From NCBI RefSeq assembly GCF_900186535.1, contig NZ_FYDE01000003.1:248001-312000 (forward strand): a stretch of DNA of 64,000 nt, read 5' to 3'. The stretch is from Marasmitruncus massiliensis (GTDB taxonomy: Bacteria > Bacillota > Clostridia > Oscillospirales > Ruminococcaceae). Below, one piece after another: positions 52,053 through 62,807 of the stretch. How positions within the stretch are numbered: the first letter of the stretch is position 1; each line of letters starts with the position of its first letter. The translations under genes were made by a program, and so were the position numbers. Below the pieces are notes generated by a model, which saw only the letters and a program-made list of their open reading frames with translations, was not told where the DNA came from and did not search any database.

Positions 52053-54122
52053 ATGAAAAAACCTCTGGAAATACTGGCGCCCGCAGGGAGTATGCAGGCG
52101 CTGGAGGCTGCGGTTTACTGCGGTGCCGACGCCGTATATCTCGGAATCGAAACGCTCAACGCCCGCCGCAACGCGGAGAACTTCACCAGTGAGAATTTAG
52201 CGGAGACGGTGCGCCGATGCCACATCAGGGGAACAAAGGTTTATCTGACGCTCAATATCGTTGTGCTGGAAAACGAAATCGGGGAGCTTCTGCGTGCCGC
52301 GTCCTGTGCCTGTGCGGCGGGTGTGGACGCGGTGATTGTGCAGGACTTGGGCGCAGCTGCAATTTTGCGGCGCTGCTGTCCTGATTTAAAACTGAATGCC
52401 TCCACGCAGATGGCGGTGCACAACGCCGAAGGCGCAAAAATGCTGGAAAAGCTGGGTTTTTCCCGTGTTGTTCTGGCCCGGGAATGTTCCAAAGGGGAAA
52501 TTTGCAACATTGTCCGCGAAACTTCGCTGGAAGTGGAAGTATTTGTCCACGGGGCGCTCTGTATGTGTGTTTCCGGACAATGCTATATGTCCTCGGTGCT
52601 GGGGCAGCGCAGCGGCAATAGGGGACTTTGCGCCCAGCCCTGCCGGCTGGAATTTGAAAGCTCGGCGACCAGCCATGCGCTTTCTCTGAAAGACATGAGC
52701 CTGATTGCCCGTATCAATGAGCTTCAGGAAATCGGCGTGGTTTCCGTCAAAATTGAGGGGCGTATGAAACGCCCCGAGTATGTTGCCGCTGCGGTAACAG
52801 CCTGCCGGAACGCGCTTGCAGGCGAAGCGGTGGATCTCGATACACTACAAGCTGTATTTTCCAGATCGGGATTTACAGAAGGTTATTATACCGGCAATTA
52901 CACAATCGATATGTTTGGCATCCGCGCAAAAGAGGATGTGCAGGCGGCGGCCGGTGTTCTTGGCAAGCTGGAAAATCTCTACACGGATCCGCGCAAACAG
53001 GTGCAGAAGGTGGCGGTATCATTCCAATTTGCCATGCACCCGGGGGAACCGGTTACGCTTGGCGCAGAAGACTGCGACGGCAACCTGATAACAGTATATG
53101 GCGATACCCCTCAGGCCGCCATCAATAAGCCGACGGATGCGGAGCGCGTCAAAGCGGGACTCTCTAAAACAGGCGGCACGCCGTACAAAGCGGAATCGAT
53201 TGTATGCGATGTGGCGGAAGGGCTGATGCTGCCGGTCTCTTCGCTCAACGCACTGCGCCGGGAGGCGCTGGAAAAGCTGGATGAACTGCGGGGGAAACCG
53301 CGTTCGATCCGGTTCGGCCCGGGCCGGATGGGGACTCCTGCGGCGGGAAGGCGGGCCCTGTTCCCCGGACTGCGGGTGCGCGCGTACCGCGCGGAACAGG
53401 TTACCCCGATGATGCTGGAACATGCCGAGCTGATTACGCTGCCTGTGCCGGAACTGCTGAAATTATGTGCAAAAGGGGCGTCGCCTTACGCGGACAAACT
53501 GTGCGCCGGGCTTCCCCGTATGTTGTTTTCCGGACAGGAACAACTGAGAACCCAGCTTCAGACGCTGTGGGAAAACGGCATCCGCCATGCATCTGTCGGC
53601 AACCTCGGAACGCTGTATCTCGCGTCTGAATATGGGTTTACCCTGCATTGCGAGCCGTTTTTCAACGTGACCAATTCCTATGCGGCCGAGGCTCTGGCCG
53701 AGCTGGGTACCGCCGATTTGCTGGTGTCCTTTGAGTTGAGCCTTGAATCCGCGAAACGGCTTGTCTCCAAAATCCCGCTTGGAATCACCGCCTACGGAAA
53801 GCTGCCGCTTATGACGGTGCGAAATTGTCCGGTGCGTGTTTCCGAAGGCTGCGCCGCCTGTAAGGCCGGCAGGAACTTCATCACCGACCGGAAGGGAAAC
53901 CGGCTCTATACCAGCTGTGCATACGGCTGCAGCGAGCTTCTGAACCCCGTTCCGCTTTATATGGGTGACCGCCTTGACGAACTGAAGAATCTGGATTTTA
54001 TTTCTCTGTGTTTCACAGCCGAAGAACCGAAGGAATGTGAGCGCATGTTCCGGCTGTACCTGGAAGGCGGCGAACTTGGCGGAAACTTTACACGCGGGCT
54101 GCTCTACAAAACAATCTTTTAG
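52053..54122 (+). CDS. U32-family peptidase with C-terminal extension (RlhA-like)
   Basis: 689 residues starting LEILAPAGSMQALEAAVYCG, the U32 signature. The segment VFVHGALCMCVSGQCYMSSV with nearby RGLCAQPCR provides the cysteines thought to bind an iron-sulphur cluster. RlhA of E. coli, a member, takes part in hydroxylation of C2501 of 23S rRNA; others are listed as collagenase-like. The extra C-terminal ~280 residues include a DUF3656-type region. It is followed by dut after 10 bases. Confidence 0.9.
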   Translation: MKKPLEILAPAGSMQALEAAVYCGADAVYLGIETLNARRNAENFTSENLAETVRRCHIRGTKVYLTLNIVVLENEIGELLRAASCACAAGVDAVIVQDLGAAAILRRCCPDLKLNASTQMAVHNAEGAKMLEKLGFSRVVLARECSKGEICNIVRETSLEVEVFVHGALCMCVSGQCYMSSVLGQRSGNRGLCAQPCRLEFESSATSHALSLKDMSLIARINELQEIGVVSVKIEGRMKRPEYVAAAVTACRNALAGEAVDLDTLQAVFSRSGFTEGYYTGNYTIDMFGIRAKEDVQAAAGVLGKLENLYTDPRKQVQKVAVSFQFAMHPGEPVTLGAEDCDGNLITVYGDTPQAAINKPTDAERVKAGLSKTGGTPYKAESIVCDVAEGLMLPVSSLNALRREALEKLDELRGKPRSIRFGPGRMGTPAAGRRALFPGLRVRAYRAEQVTPMMLEHAELITLPVPELLKLCAKGASPYADKLCAGLPRMLFSGQEQLRTQLQTLWENGIRHASVGNLGTLYLASEYGFTLHCEPFFNVTNSYAAEALAELGTADLLVSFELSLESAKRLVSKIPLGITAYGKLPLMTVRNCPVRVSEGCAACKAGRNFITDRKGNRLYTSCAYGCSELLNPVPLYMGDRLDELKNLDFISLCFTAEEPKECERMFRLYLEGGELGGNFTRGLLYKTIF

Positions 54123-54132
54123 GAGTAAATTC

Positions 54133-54564
54133 ATGCTGAAAATCAAAAAACTGCGCGAATGCGCACAGATTCCGCGTAACGCTACAGCGGGCAGCGCGGG
54201 CTTCGATCTGTGCGCCGCAACCGAACACCCGGTGACGATTGAGCCGGGAGAAACGGCAGGCGTCCCGACCGGCCTTGCCCTGCAGATTGAAGAAGGATAC
54301 GCGGGATTTGTGTTTGCCCGCAGCGGGCTGGGAATCAGGCACGGAATTGTGCCGGCAAACTGTGTCGGCGTGATTGACAGCGATTATCGGGGGGAGGTGC
54401 TGGTGGGGCTTCACAACCATTCCAAGACGGCATTTACCGTGAACCCCGGCGACCGGATTGCCCAGTTGGTGCTGATACCGGTCCATACACCCGAAATCGA
54501 GCTTTGTGAGGAACTGGACGACACCGCGCGCGGAAGCGGCGGTTTTGGCTCCACCGGACGCTGA
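54133..54564 (+). CDS. dut: Deoxyuridine 5'-triphosphate nucleotidohydrolase (dUTPase)
   Basis: 143 residues with all five trimeric-dUTPase motifs: GSAGFDL, ARSGLGIRHGI, GVIDSDYRGE, NPGDRIAQLVL and RGSGGFGSTGR. It removes dUTP and provides dUMP. The ATG at 54133 follows AGGAG. maf begins 48 bases downstream. Confidence 0.96.
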   Translation: MLKIKKLRECAQIPRNATAGSAGFDLCAATEHPVTIEPGETAGVPTGLALQIEEGYAGFVFARSGLGIRHGIVPANCVGVIDSDYRGEVLVGLHNHSKTAFTVNPGDRIAQLVLIPVHTPEIELCEELDDTARGSGGFGSTGR

Positions 54565-54611
54565 TGCAGGTGCAAAGGGTGGAAAATACATTAGGTTGGG
54601 CAGGTGAAACG

Positions 54612-55172
54612 ATGAGAGAGGTTATTCTGGCTTCCGGTTCGCCGCGCAGACAGGAGCTTCTTCAATTGGTGATTGACCATTTTGAGGTTTGTGTTTCCGA
54701 TGTGGACGAAACCCTGCCGGAAGGAATTGCTCCCCGTGACGCGGTGGAAATGCTTGCTCAGCGCAAGGCGCAGACAGTAGCGGAACTGCGGCCGCACGCA
54801 CTGGTCATCGGGGCGGATACGGTGGTGGCTGTGGAAGGACGGATTCTCGGCAAGCCCCGGGACGACGAGCAGGCGGCGGAGATGCTGAGGATGCTTTCCG
54901 GGCGTACTCATCAGGTATATACGGGAGTTGCGGTCTGTGAAAAAAACAAAAGCAATGTTTTTTCCTGCTGTACACAGGTCGAATTCGCGCCGCTTTCCGA
55001 GGCGGAAATTGACTGGTACCTCTCAACCGGAGAACCGTTCGATAAAGCGGGCGGATATGGAATTCAGGGTTACGGCGCCAGGTTCGTAAAAGGGATTTCC
55101 GGGGACTATTTTAATGTGATGGGGCTTCCTGTGAACCGGCTTTATACAATCCTTGGGAGGATTGACAAATAA
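54612..55172 (+). CDS. maf: Maf/YhdE nucleotide pyrophosphatase
   Basis: 186 residues beginning REVILASGSPRRQELL, with VIGADTVVAVEGRILGKPRD and GGYGIQGYG motifs. Maf proteins hydrolyse modified or canonical dTTP/UTP and are linked to septum formation. I use the ATG at 54612 (AGGTGAAA) instead of the in-frame one at 54564. It lies just before mreB, the common order in Firmicutes. Confidence 0.94.
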   Translation: MREVILASGSPRRQELLQLVIDHFEVCVSDVDETLPEGIAPRDAVEMLAQRKAQTVAELRPHALVIGADTVVAVEGRILGKPRDDEQAAEMLRMLSGRTHQVYTGVAVCEKNKSNVFSCCTQVEFAPLSEAEIDWYLSTGEPFDKAGGYGIQGYGARFVKGISGDYFNVMGLPVNRLYTILGRIDK

Positions 55173-55209
55173 AACCACCCGAATCGGCGGGTTATTTACA
55201 AATTAGGTG

Positions 55210-55238
55210 TTGTTCTATTTTTCGACACAGGTTATAAT
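55210..55238 (+). promoter_or_regulatory. mreB promoter
   Basis: TTGTTC (55210-55215) and TATAAT (55233-55238) with a 17-base spacer, 50 bases before the mreB ATG: a good vegetative promoter. Confidence 0.65.
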
Positions 55239-55284
55239 ATACAGGATCATGTGGCAGTTTTGAAATGTATTAAGGGGGACGTGA

Positions 55285-56304
<1,020 letters not shown>

Positions 56305-56367
56305 TCCTGTTTGAAAGGAAGCCTGGGAACGCGTGCGAGCGCGTTCCTTGCTGTTCGGAGGAAAGCA

Positions 56368-57216
56368 TTGGGAGATTTCTTGAAAAGCGCTCGATTTAAA
56401 ATTTTATTTGGCGTGTTCATTCTGCTGCTCTTCTTTATGCTGCGCGCGGCATGGACAGGCGGGCTCTCTCCGCTCCTGAGCCAGGGGACGGGCTTGCTTG
56501 TCACACCCTTGCAGAAGGCGTCTTCCAGTATTTCTGACGCGGTGAGCGGCTACTTTCAGCGATATGTCCGCGCGGATGAACTGGCGGCGGAGAACGCCGC
56601 GCTGCAGTCGGAGGTTAATGAACTGCGCAGTCAATTGATTGACTATGAGCAGTACCGCCAGGAAAATGAAAACCTGCGCCAGTACATCGGACTGAAAGAA
56701 GAAAATCCCGACTTCGAGCTGGAGCCTGCTTCGGTGGTCAAGCGCGACTCGGACGACCGGTTTTTCTCCTTTATGATTGATAAAGGTTCCATCAACGGGA
56801 TAACGCTTTATGATACGGTTATTTCACCCGAAGGATTGGTAGGGGCCATCACAGAGGTCGGCCCCAACTTTTCCAAAGTGACGACGATACTGGATGTCCG
56901 TTCCAAAGTGGGTGCGTATGACAACCGCACCCGGGACATCGGCATTGTAAACGGCGATATCGAGCTGGCGGCCGAAGGAAAATGCAAACTGACCTATCTG
57001 CCGCGCGAAAGCGGGGCCGCCAAGGATGATCTTGTGGTGACAAGCGGCGGCAGCATCTATCCGAAAAATCTGGTTATCGGAAAGGTTACGGAAATCCGGG
57101 AAGGAGAGGGAAAGATCTCTCTGTACGCGGTGGTTGAGCCTGCCGCTGACATTAAAAATCTTACGGATGTCATGGTGATCAAGTCGTATCAGGGACAGGG
57201 TGAGCCGGATGAATAG
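56368..57216 (+). CDS. mreC: Rod shape-determining protein MreC
   Basis: 282 residues from a TTG at 56368 with GGAGG 7 bases upstream; the in-frame TTG at 56311 would add 19 residues and lacks a site. A membrane helix (FKILFGVFILLLFFMLRAAW), a coiled coil (AENAALQSEVNELRSQL) and two beta domains ending with KNLVIGKVTEI follow. It links MreB to the extracellular synthases. It overlaps mreD by 8 bases. Confidence 0.93.
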   Translation: MGDFLKSARFKILFGVFILLLFFMLRAAWTGGLSPLLSQGTGLLVTPLQKASSSISDAVSGYFQRYVRADELAAENAALQSEVNELRSQLIDYEQYRQENENLRQYIGLKEENPDFELEPASVVKRDSDDRFFSFMIDKGSINGITLYDTVISPEGLVGAITEVGPNFSKVTTILDVRSKVGAYDNRTRDIGIVNGDIELAAEGKCKLTYLPRESGAAKDDLVVTSGGSIYPKNLVIGKVTEIREGEGKISLYAVVEPAADIKNLTDVMVIKSYQGQGEPDE

Positions 57217-57730
57217 CAAGACAAAAATTTTCCTTGCAAAGTATACGGTTTATGCGGCTGTCCTGATTGTGCTTTATGTTTTGCAGACGACCCCGCGGTT
57301 TCTGACAATTTTGGATGTGAAACCTAATTTTGTGATTCCGGCGGCGGTGGGTATCGCTATGCTGGAAGGGGAATTTATCGGTGGCCTGTATGGCGCATTT
57401 GCGGGAGTCCTCTGCGATCTGGGCGGGCGGATGCTGTTTGGTTTCAATTCCATTATCTTGCTGGTGTCCTGCGTCTGTGTGGGGCTGCTGGTGATCTATC
57501 TTCTTCGGCCGGGTGTCATTAATTTTGTTTTGCTCGTTGCAGGCACAATGCTGATACGGGGACTGCTGGAATACCTGCTCAGTTATGTTATGTGGGATTA
57601 TGAGAATGTCTGGATGGTGCTTGCCTATATGATTTTGCCGGCGATTCTGTATACGGCGGCGGTTTCCCCGCTGATCTATTATCTGCTCCGCTGGCTGAAC
57701 GGAAAATTCTCAGAATACCTGCAGGTTTGA
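57209..57730 (+). CDS. mreD: Rod shape-determining protein MreD
   Basis: A 173-residue protein with five to six membrane segments (TVYAAVLIVLYVLQTTPRFL, LEGEFIGGLYGAFAGVLCDL). Position between mreC and the PBP2 gene and its GLYGAFAGVLCDL segment identify it. A GTG at 57200 is an alternative start. Confidence 0.9.
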   Translation: MNSKTKIFLAKYTVYAAVLIVLYVLQTTPRFLTILDVKPNFVIPAAVGIAMLEGEFIGGLYGAFAGVLCDLGGRMLFGFNSIILLVSCVCVGLLVIYLLRPGVINFVLLVAGTMLIRGLLEYLLSYVMWDYENVWMVLAYMILPAILYTAAVSPLIYYLLRWLNGKFSEYLQV

Positions 57731-57784
57731 CAGGAAGCGGTTAGGACGATTGTTTTAGTAGGGATTATTTAATAGGAGAACAAG

Positions 57785-59854
57785 ATGAAATCAGCCTCGC
57801 AAACACTACGAATCATTATATTAGCTGCGGTTACCATTGTGCTGCTGCTGTTGTATTCGCTCTGCCTGATGCAGATGCAGGTCGTAAATGGGGAAACATT
57901 TGCGAACATCGTGGAGCAGGGTACTACGAAACAGCAGCGGATTAAAGCCGCCCGCGGGGAGATACTTGACCGCAACGGGCGCCCGCTTGCTGTAAATGCG
58001 TTGGGCCGCGATGTGACCATTGATAAGGCCTACCTGCCCAGAGACCAGATGAACGAAGTTATTTTGCGGCTGATCAAAATCATGGAAGATGCGGATGAGG
58101 ACTGGATTGACAACCTGCCGCTGACCGAGACCGCGCCCTTTGCTTTCAAGGAAGGCGAAGGATATGAAAATGCGATTGCAACGCTGAAAAAGACTCTGGG
58201 GATGCAGCAATATGCCACAGCGGAGAATGTTGTAGAAAATCTACGAAAAGTATATGACCTGGAAAAAGTGAGTGACGCGGATTTCCGCAAGGCGGCCGGG
58301 GTTCGTTATGAAATGCAGCGCCTGGACTTCAGTATTTCCAATCCATATACCTTTGCCACCGATATCAAAATTGAGACCGTGCCTAAAATCAAGGAGCGCA
58401 GTTTTGAACTGCCGGGCGTGGATGTTGTGGAAAGCACCATCCGCCAGTATGTCAGCGGGGATGTGGCGCCCCATGTAATCGGCAGTATCGGCAAAATCTA
58501 TCAGGAACAATGGGAACCCGCGGAAAAAGTGAACGACGGTGCTGTCATTAACGGGCTGGTGTACCAGATGACGGATATGATCGGCAAGGAAGGCGCTGAA
58601 CTTGCGTTTGAACAATACCTGAAGGGGCAGGACGGGCAAAGGCAGATTACCCTGAACTCCAGCGGCGACGTGATTGACGTGGTTGAAGAGAAGGAGCAGG
58701 TGCCCGGGAATACGGTCATTCTGACCATCGATTCCCAGCTGCAGAAGGTTGCGCAGGAAGCGCTGGAAAACAAAATCCATATGATGCAGAATGACCTGGT
58801 GACCTATCCGCCGGGCAAGGGCCATGAGGCGGATGCCGGCGCGGTTGCCGTTGTGAATGTTAAAACGGGCGAAATCCTTGCTTTGGCGACCTATCCGTCC
58901 TATAACCTCACTACTTTCCGGCAGGACTATGCGCAGCTTTCTGAGGACCCGCTGCGGCCAATGTTCAACCGTGCTCTGAACGGTACCTATACGCCCGGCT
59001 CTATCTTTAAACCTGTCATTGCGCTGGGCGCGCTTTCGGAGGGGGTTGTTACCCCAACCGACACGGTGAATTGCACCGGTGTGTATACACGGTGGACCAG
59101 CTGGCAGCCCCGCTGCTTAAGCGCCCATGGCCTGGTCAACGTGATGGATGCGCTGAAACATTCCTGCAACATCTATTTTTATGATGTGGGATACCGCCTT
59201 GGCATCGAAAAGATTGACGAATATGCCGCCAAGCTGGGGCTTGGGCTTCCTACCGGTATCGAACTGCCGGAAGCTGTGGGACGTGTTTCGTCGCCCGAAG
59301 TCAAAGAACAGATTCATCAGGGGGATGACCGCATCTGGCAGGACGGCGATACGGTGCAGGCCTCAATCGGTCAGTTGGATACAAAGCTGTCCCCGCTTCA
59401 GCTTGCCAACTATGCGGCTACCCTTGCAAATAATGGCGAACGGATGAAGCTGACGCTGCTCAAATCAGTGAAGTCTTACACGTTCGATGAAACCCTGTAT
59501 GAACATCAGCCGGAAGTGGCCGAGGAGATTGATTCTTCGGCGGCGTTCGCGGCCATCCGCGAGGGCATGGAGCGTGCTGCCGGGCTGGGCGGAACCGCCG
59601 GCGCCGTATTCGGCAACTACCCGATTCAGGTGGCCTGCAAAACCGGTACGCCGGAAACGCACGCCGACCCGAACTCTACTTTTATCGCTTATGCGCCCGC
59701 CGAAGACCCTCAGATAGCCGTCTGTGTGGTCATCGAAAAAGGCTGGCACGGCTATACCGGCGGACCTGTAGCCAAAGAGATTTTTGATTCGTATTTCTTT
59801 TCCAATAAAGGGAAAACTTCAGCGTCCATTGCATACGGCACGCTGCTTTCCTGA
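57785..59854 (+). CDS. mrdA: Penicillin-binding protein 2 (PBP2/MrdA), elongasome transpeptidase
   Basis: 689 residues: one N-terminal membrane helix, the PBP dimer domain (RGEILDRNGRPLAVNALGRD) and the transpeptidase domain with serine motif GSIFKP, SCN and KTGT. It cross-links peptidoglycan during elongation under control of MreBCD. It lacks PASTA repeats and the zinc-site histidine cluster of some Gram-negative PBP2 enzymes was not sought. AATAGGAG precedes the ATG. Confidence 0.95.
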   Translation: MKSASQTLRIIILAAVTIVLLLLYSLCLMQMQVVNGETFANIVEQGTTKQQRIKAARGEILDRNGRPLAVNALGRDVTIDKAYLPRDQMNEVILRLIKIMEDADEDWIDNLPLTETAPFAFKEGEGYENAIATLKKTLGMQQYATAENVVENLRKVYDLEKVSDADFRKAAGVRYEMQRLDFSISNPYTFATDIKIETVPKIKERSFELPGVDVVESTIRQYVSGDVAPHVIGSIGKIYQEQWEPAEKVNDGAVINGLVYQMTDMIGKEGAELAFEQYLKGQDGQRQITLNSSGDVIDVVEEKEQVPGNTVILTIDSQLQKVAQEALENKIHMMQNDLVTYPPGKGHEADAGAVAVVNVKTGEILALATYPSYNLTTFRQDYAQLSEDPLRPMFNRALNGTYTPGSIFKPVIALGALSEGVVTPTDTVNCTGVYTRWTSWQPRCLSAHGLVNVMDALKHSCNIYFYDVGYRLGIEKIDEYAAKLGLGLPTGIELPEAVGRVSSPEVKEQIHQGDDRIWQDGDTVQASIGQLDTKLSPLQLANYAATLANNGERMKLTLLKSVKSYTFDETLYEHQPEVAEEIDSSAAFAAIREGMERAAGLGGTAGAVFGNYPIQVACKTGTPETHADPNSTFIAYAPAEDPQIAVCVVIEKGWHGYTGGPVAKEIFDSYFFSNKGKTSASIAYGTLLS

Positions 59855-59879
59855 CAGAGCAGAAAAAGGGGGAAGCCGT

Positions 59880-60605
59880 ATGGGGCAAGCGATTCTGATT
59901 ACCAGCGGGAAAGGCGGAGCGGGCAAATCGGTGGTCTGTGCCGGCTTGGGGGAAGCGCTGGCAAGACAGGGCAAGCGGGTGCTTTTGCTCGAGGGCTCCC
60001 GGCGTTCACTGGATGTGATGCTTGGCGTTTCCGACAGCATTTTGTTTGATTTTTCCGATGTTGCCGGCCGAAACTGCGATTTAGCCGACGCAATGGTAGC
60101 AGTCGGTGAAACAGGTCTTCTTCACCTCGTTTGCGCGCCGATCGCGGAAACCGTCCCGGTGGACGCACAACTGTGCCGCGAGTTTTTTCAGGCGGTCGCA
60201 CCGCATTTCGACCATGTCCTGATTGAAGCGGACGGCATGGACAGACAGACACTGTCCGCTTATGCCGCGGCCGCCAAACGGGCCGTTCTGGTTTGTGCTC
60301 CCGACCGGATCAGCGCACGGTCTTCGAGGGTGGTTTCAGACGCGCTGTTTGCGGAGCATCTATCGGATATCAGGCTTTGTGTGAATAAACTGCCACGGGA
60401 TTTTGAGCATCAGCGCACAATTCCAGACCTGGACTGGCTGGTTGACAATGTCTGTGCACAGCTGATCGCGGTGATTCCCTACGATAAGGCATTGTCCGCA
60501 GGACCGATAGGGCATTCTATCAGTTTGTCGAATGTATCCAAATTGATATTTGATAATTTTGCACAAAGAATTCTTGGGAACTATATTGATTTGTTGATTG
60601 AATAA
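59880..60605 (+). CDS. MinD/ParA-like P-loop ATPase, divergent
   Basis: 241 residues with a deviant Walker A (SGKGGAGKSVVCAGLGEALA). In the place of the conserved aspartate of MinD switch I (D-x-D) it has LLLEGSRRSLDVMLG, and it carries the middle segments VLIEADGMD and CVNKLPR. A C-terminal amphipathic helix like that of MinD is not obvious. It follows PBP2 in the usual position of minD in Clostridia, but minC and minE are not next to it. Role in septum placement is therefore likely but unproven. I use the ATG at 59880. Confidence 0.8.
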   Translation: MGQAILITSGKGGAGKSVVCAGLGEALARQGKRVLLLEGSRRSLDVMLGVSDSILFDFSDVAGRNCDLADAMVAVGETGLLHLVCAPIAETVPVDAQLCREFFQAVAPHFDHVLIEADGMDRQTLSAYAAAAKRAVLVCAPDRISARSSRVVSDALFAEHLSDIRLCVNKLPRDFEHQRTIPDLDWLVDNVCAQLIAVIPYDKALSAGPIGHSISLSNVSKLIFDNFAQRILGNYIDLLIE

Positions 60606-60736
60606 GTGCTATAATAACACATAATACTAAAATTGGAACGTTATGGCAGGTCTTTCCGGTTTGTTGCGCTGATTTAGGGAACAAATATGCTGGAAAGCTG
60701 ATTGTATGACAATATGACCGGGAGGTATAGAATACT

Positions 60737-61141
60737 ATGAATATCGCATTGATTGCCCATGATTCCAAAAAGGAATTAATGGTCCAGTTCTGCATTGCTT
60801 ACTGTGGCATATTCAGCCGTCACAGCCTTTGCGCAACCGGAACTACAGGGAAGCTGGTGGCGGAGGCAACCGGCCTGGAGGTGTTTCGTTTTCTGAGCGG
60901 TTCGCAGGGCGGCGACCAGCAGATTGCCGCGCGCATCGCCTGCAATGAAATCGACCTCCTGCTGTTCTTCCGCGACCCGATCCGCGCAAATCCCGGGGAA
61001 CCGGATGAAGCCGGCCTGCTTCGCCTGTGCGACGTGCACAATATCCCGGTGGCAACCAATATTGCTACCGGTGAAGCGTTGATCCATGCCCTGGAGCGCG
61101 GAGATCTTGATTGGCGCAATATTGTAAATCCAAAGCGGTAG
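60737..61141 (+). CDS. mgsA: Methylglyoxal synthase
   Basis: 134 residues: [23 protein letters not shown], and the catalytic aspartate in [14 protein letters not shown] (Asp60), then DLLLFFRDP. It makes methylglyoxal from dihydroxyacetone phosphate as a phosphate-releasing bypass of lower glycolysis. GGGAGG precedes the ATG. The T-box leader of hisS starts just after it. Confidence 0.96.
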   Translation: MNIALIAHDSKKELMVQFCIAYCGIFSRHSLCATGTTGKLVAEATGLEVFRFLSGSQGGDQQIAARIACNEIDLLLFFRDPIRANPGEPDEAGLLRLCDVHNIPVATNIATGEALIHALERGDLDWRNIVNPKR

Positions 61142-61467
61142 GGGCAGCCTGCCGGATATCGAATAAAGGCGTTTCACGCGGGAAGAGTAGCGGGATGCGG
61201 CGGACAGAGAGGGTGCAGCAAGCTGGAATGCGCCTGCGCCGGTGAGTCCTGTGAAAGACACCCGTCCAGCCTGCCGTGACAAGCGGCACGTAGTTCCTGC
61301 GTTAAAGGGTTTGAGAGGGGCGCGTTTGCGCCCAACAAGGGTGGCACCACGTGGAATGTCCTCGTCCCTTTGTATGGCGTTGTCATACACTGCGGCGGGG
61401 ATTTTTTCATTTTTAAATAGATTGATTCCATCTTTTACGATATGTATATTTTCAGGAGGATTATACT
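61142..61467 (+). promoter_or_regulatory. T-box leader of hisS-aspS
   Basis: The T-box sequence AACAAGGGTGGCACCACG (61334-61351) is conserved and lies before a terminator whose stem pairs TCCTCGTC (61359-61366) with GGCGGGGA (61394-61401), followed by a six-T run. Upstream is stem I with GAAGAGTAG and GACAGAGAGGGTGCAG. A CAC triplet at 61259-61261 could be the histidine specifier; I am not sure of the register. Uncharged tRNA-His would promote antitermination. Confidence 0.88.
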
Positions 61468-62802
61468 ATGGCGATTATCACCAATGCGCCGCGCGGCACA
61501 CAGGATGTGCTGCCCGCACAAAGCGGCAAATGGCAGTATGTGGAGCAAAAGGCGCTGGACGTGGCGGGGCTGTTCGGCTTCCGCGAAATCCGGTTTCCGA
61601 CCTTTGAGCACACAGAGCTGTTTCACCGCTCGGTGGGAGATACCACCGATGTTGTGCAGAAGGAAATGTATACGTTTCAGGACAAAGGCGGGCGATCGAT
61701 CACGCTGCGCCCGGAGGGCACTGCGGGTACGATGCGTGCCATCCTGCAAAACGGGTTGCTCAACGACGTCATGCCGCTGAAGGTCAGCTATGTAACCAGC
61801 TGTTTCCGCTATGAAAAGCCGCAGGCGGGCCGCCTGCGTGAATTCCACCAGTTCGGGGTGGAGATGGTGGGTTCCGCCGCTCCCGCCGCCGATGCCCAGA
61901 CGATCGCGGTTGCGAAGACGATCTTTGATTCGTTGGGAATTACCGGCCTGGAACTGGAAATCAACTCGATCGGCTGCCCGGAGTGCAGGGCAAACTATCA
62001 CGAAGCACTGAAAGCCTATTTCCGGAGCCATTATGAGGAGCTGTGCGAAACCTGCCGTGAGCGCCTTGACAAAAACCCGATGCGGATTCTGGACTGCAAA
62101 AATCCGGCCTGCGCGGAACTTGCCAAGGATGCGCCTGTGGTGCTGGACTATATCTGCGACGACTGCAAAACGCATTTTGAAGGGCTGAAAAAGCACCTTG
62201 AAGCAATGGGAATTGCCTACCAAGTCAACCCAACCATTGTCCGCGGTCTGGACTATTACACACGCACGGTGTTTGAATTTGTTGCCACCGGAATCGGCGC
62301 GCAGGGGACTGTCTGTGGCGGAGGGCGCTATGACGGGCTGATTGAGCTGCTGGGCGGTCAGCCGACCCCCTCTATCGGTTTCGCGATGGGACTTGAAAGG
62401 TTATTGCTCGTCATGGAACAGTGCGGCTGCGAGTTCCCGCCGGATCAGGGCTGCACGATCTATCTCGGCAGCATGGGCGAAGCCGCCGCGCTGAAAGCGT
62501 CGGAACTTTGCATGAGGCTGCGGGACGAAGGCTTTTACGCCGAGTGTGACATTGTCGGGCGCAGCGTCAAAGCGCAGATGAAATATGCGGACAAGCTGCA
62601 CGCCAAATACAGCTGCATCCTCGGCGACAATGAGTTGGAAGCAGGCAAGGTGAGGGTGAAACGCATGGACAGCGGCGAAACGGAGGAAGTTTCGCTGGAA
62701 GCAGACGCGTTTATCCGGTTTATTTACGCCGGGACACTGGATGAACTGACCGATGAGACCGACGGCATACTCGGTTCCATTTCGAAAATCAAAGGAGAAT
62801 AA
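61468..62802 (+). CDS. hisS: Histidyl-tRNA synthetase
   Basis: 444 residues, class II aminoacyl-tRNA synthetase: motif 2 SCFRYEKPQAGRLREFHQFG, the HisRS signature GLDYYTRTVFEF, and the C-terminal anticodon domain. AGGAGG precedes the ATG. It is cotranscribed with aspS, which starts 5 bases downstream, as in many Firmicutes. Confidence 0.97.
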   Translation: MAIITNAPRGTQDVLPAQSGKWQYVEQKALDVAGLFGFREIRFPTFEHTELFHRSVGDTTDVVQKEMYTFQDKGGRSITLRPEGTAGTMRAILQNGLLNDVMPLKVSYVTSCFRYEKPQAGRLREFHQFGVEMVGSAAPAADAQTIAVAKTIFDSLGITGLELEINSIGCPECRANYHEALKAYFRSHYEELCETCRERLDKNPMRILDCKNPACAELAKDAPVVLDYICDDCKTHFEGLKKHLEAMGIAYQVNPTIVRGLDYYTRTVFEFVATGIGAQGTVCGGGRYDGLIELLGGQPTPSIGFAMGLERLLLVMEQCGCEFPPDQGCTIYLGSMGEAAALKASELCMRLRDEGFYAECDIVGRSVKAQMKYADKLHAKYSCILGDNELEAGKVRVKRMDSGETEEVSLEADAFIRFIYAGTLDELTDETDGILGSISKIKGE

Positions 62803-62807
62803 AATTG

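Noticed and set aside
51681-54122. U32 peptidase as a collagenase virulence factor
   Set aside because: The collagenase label is historical. Position behind zapA and the cysteine motifs favour the RlhA-like RNA modification group.
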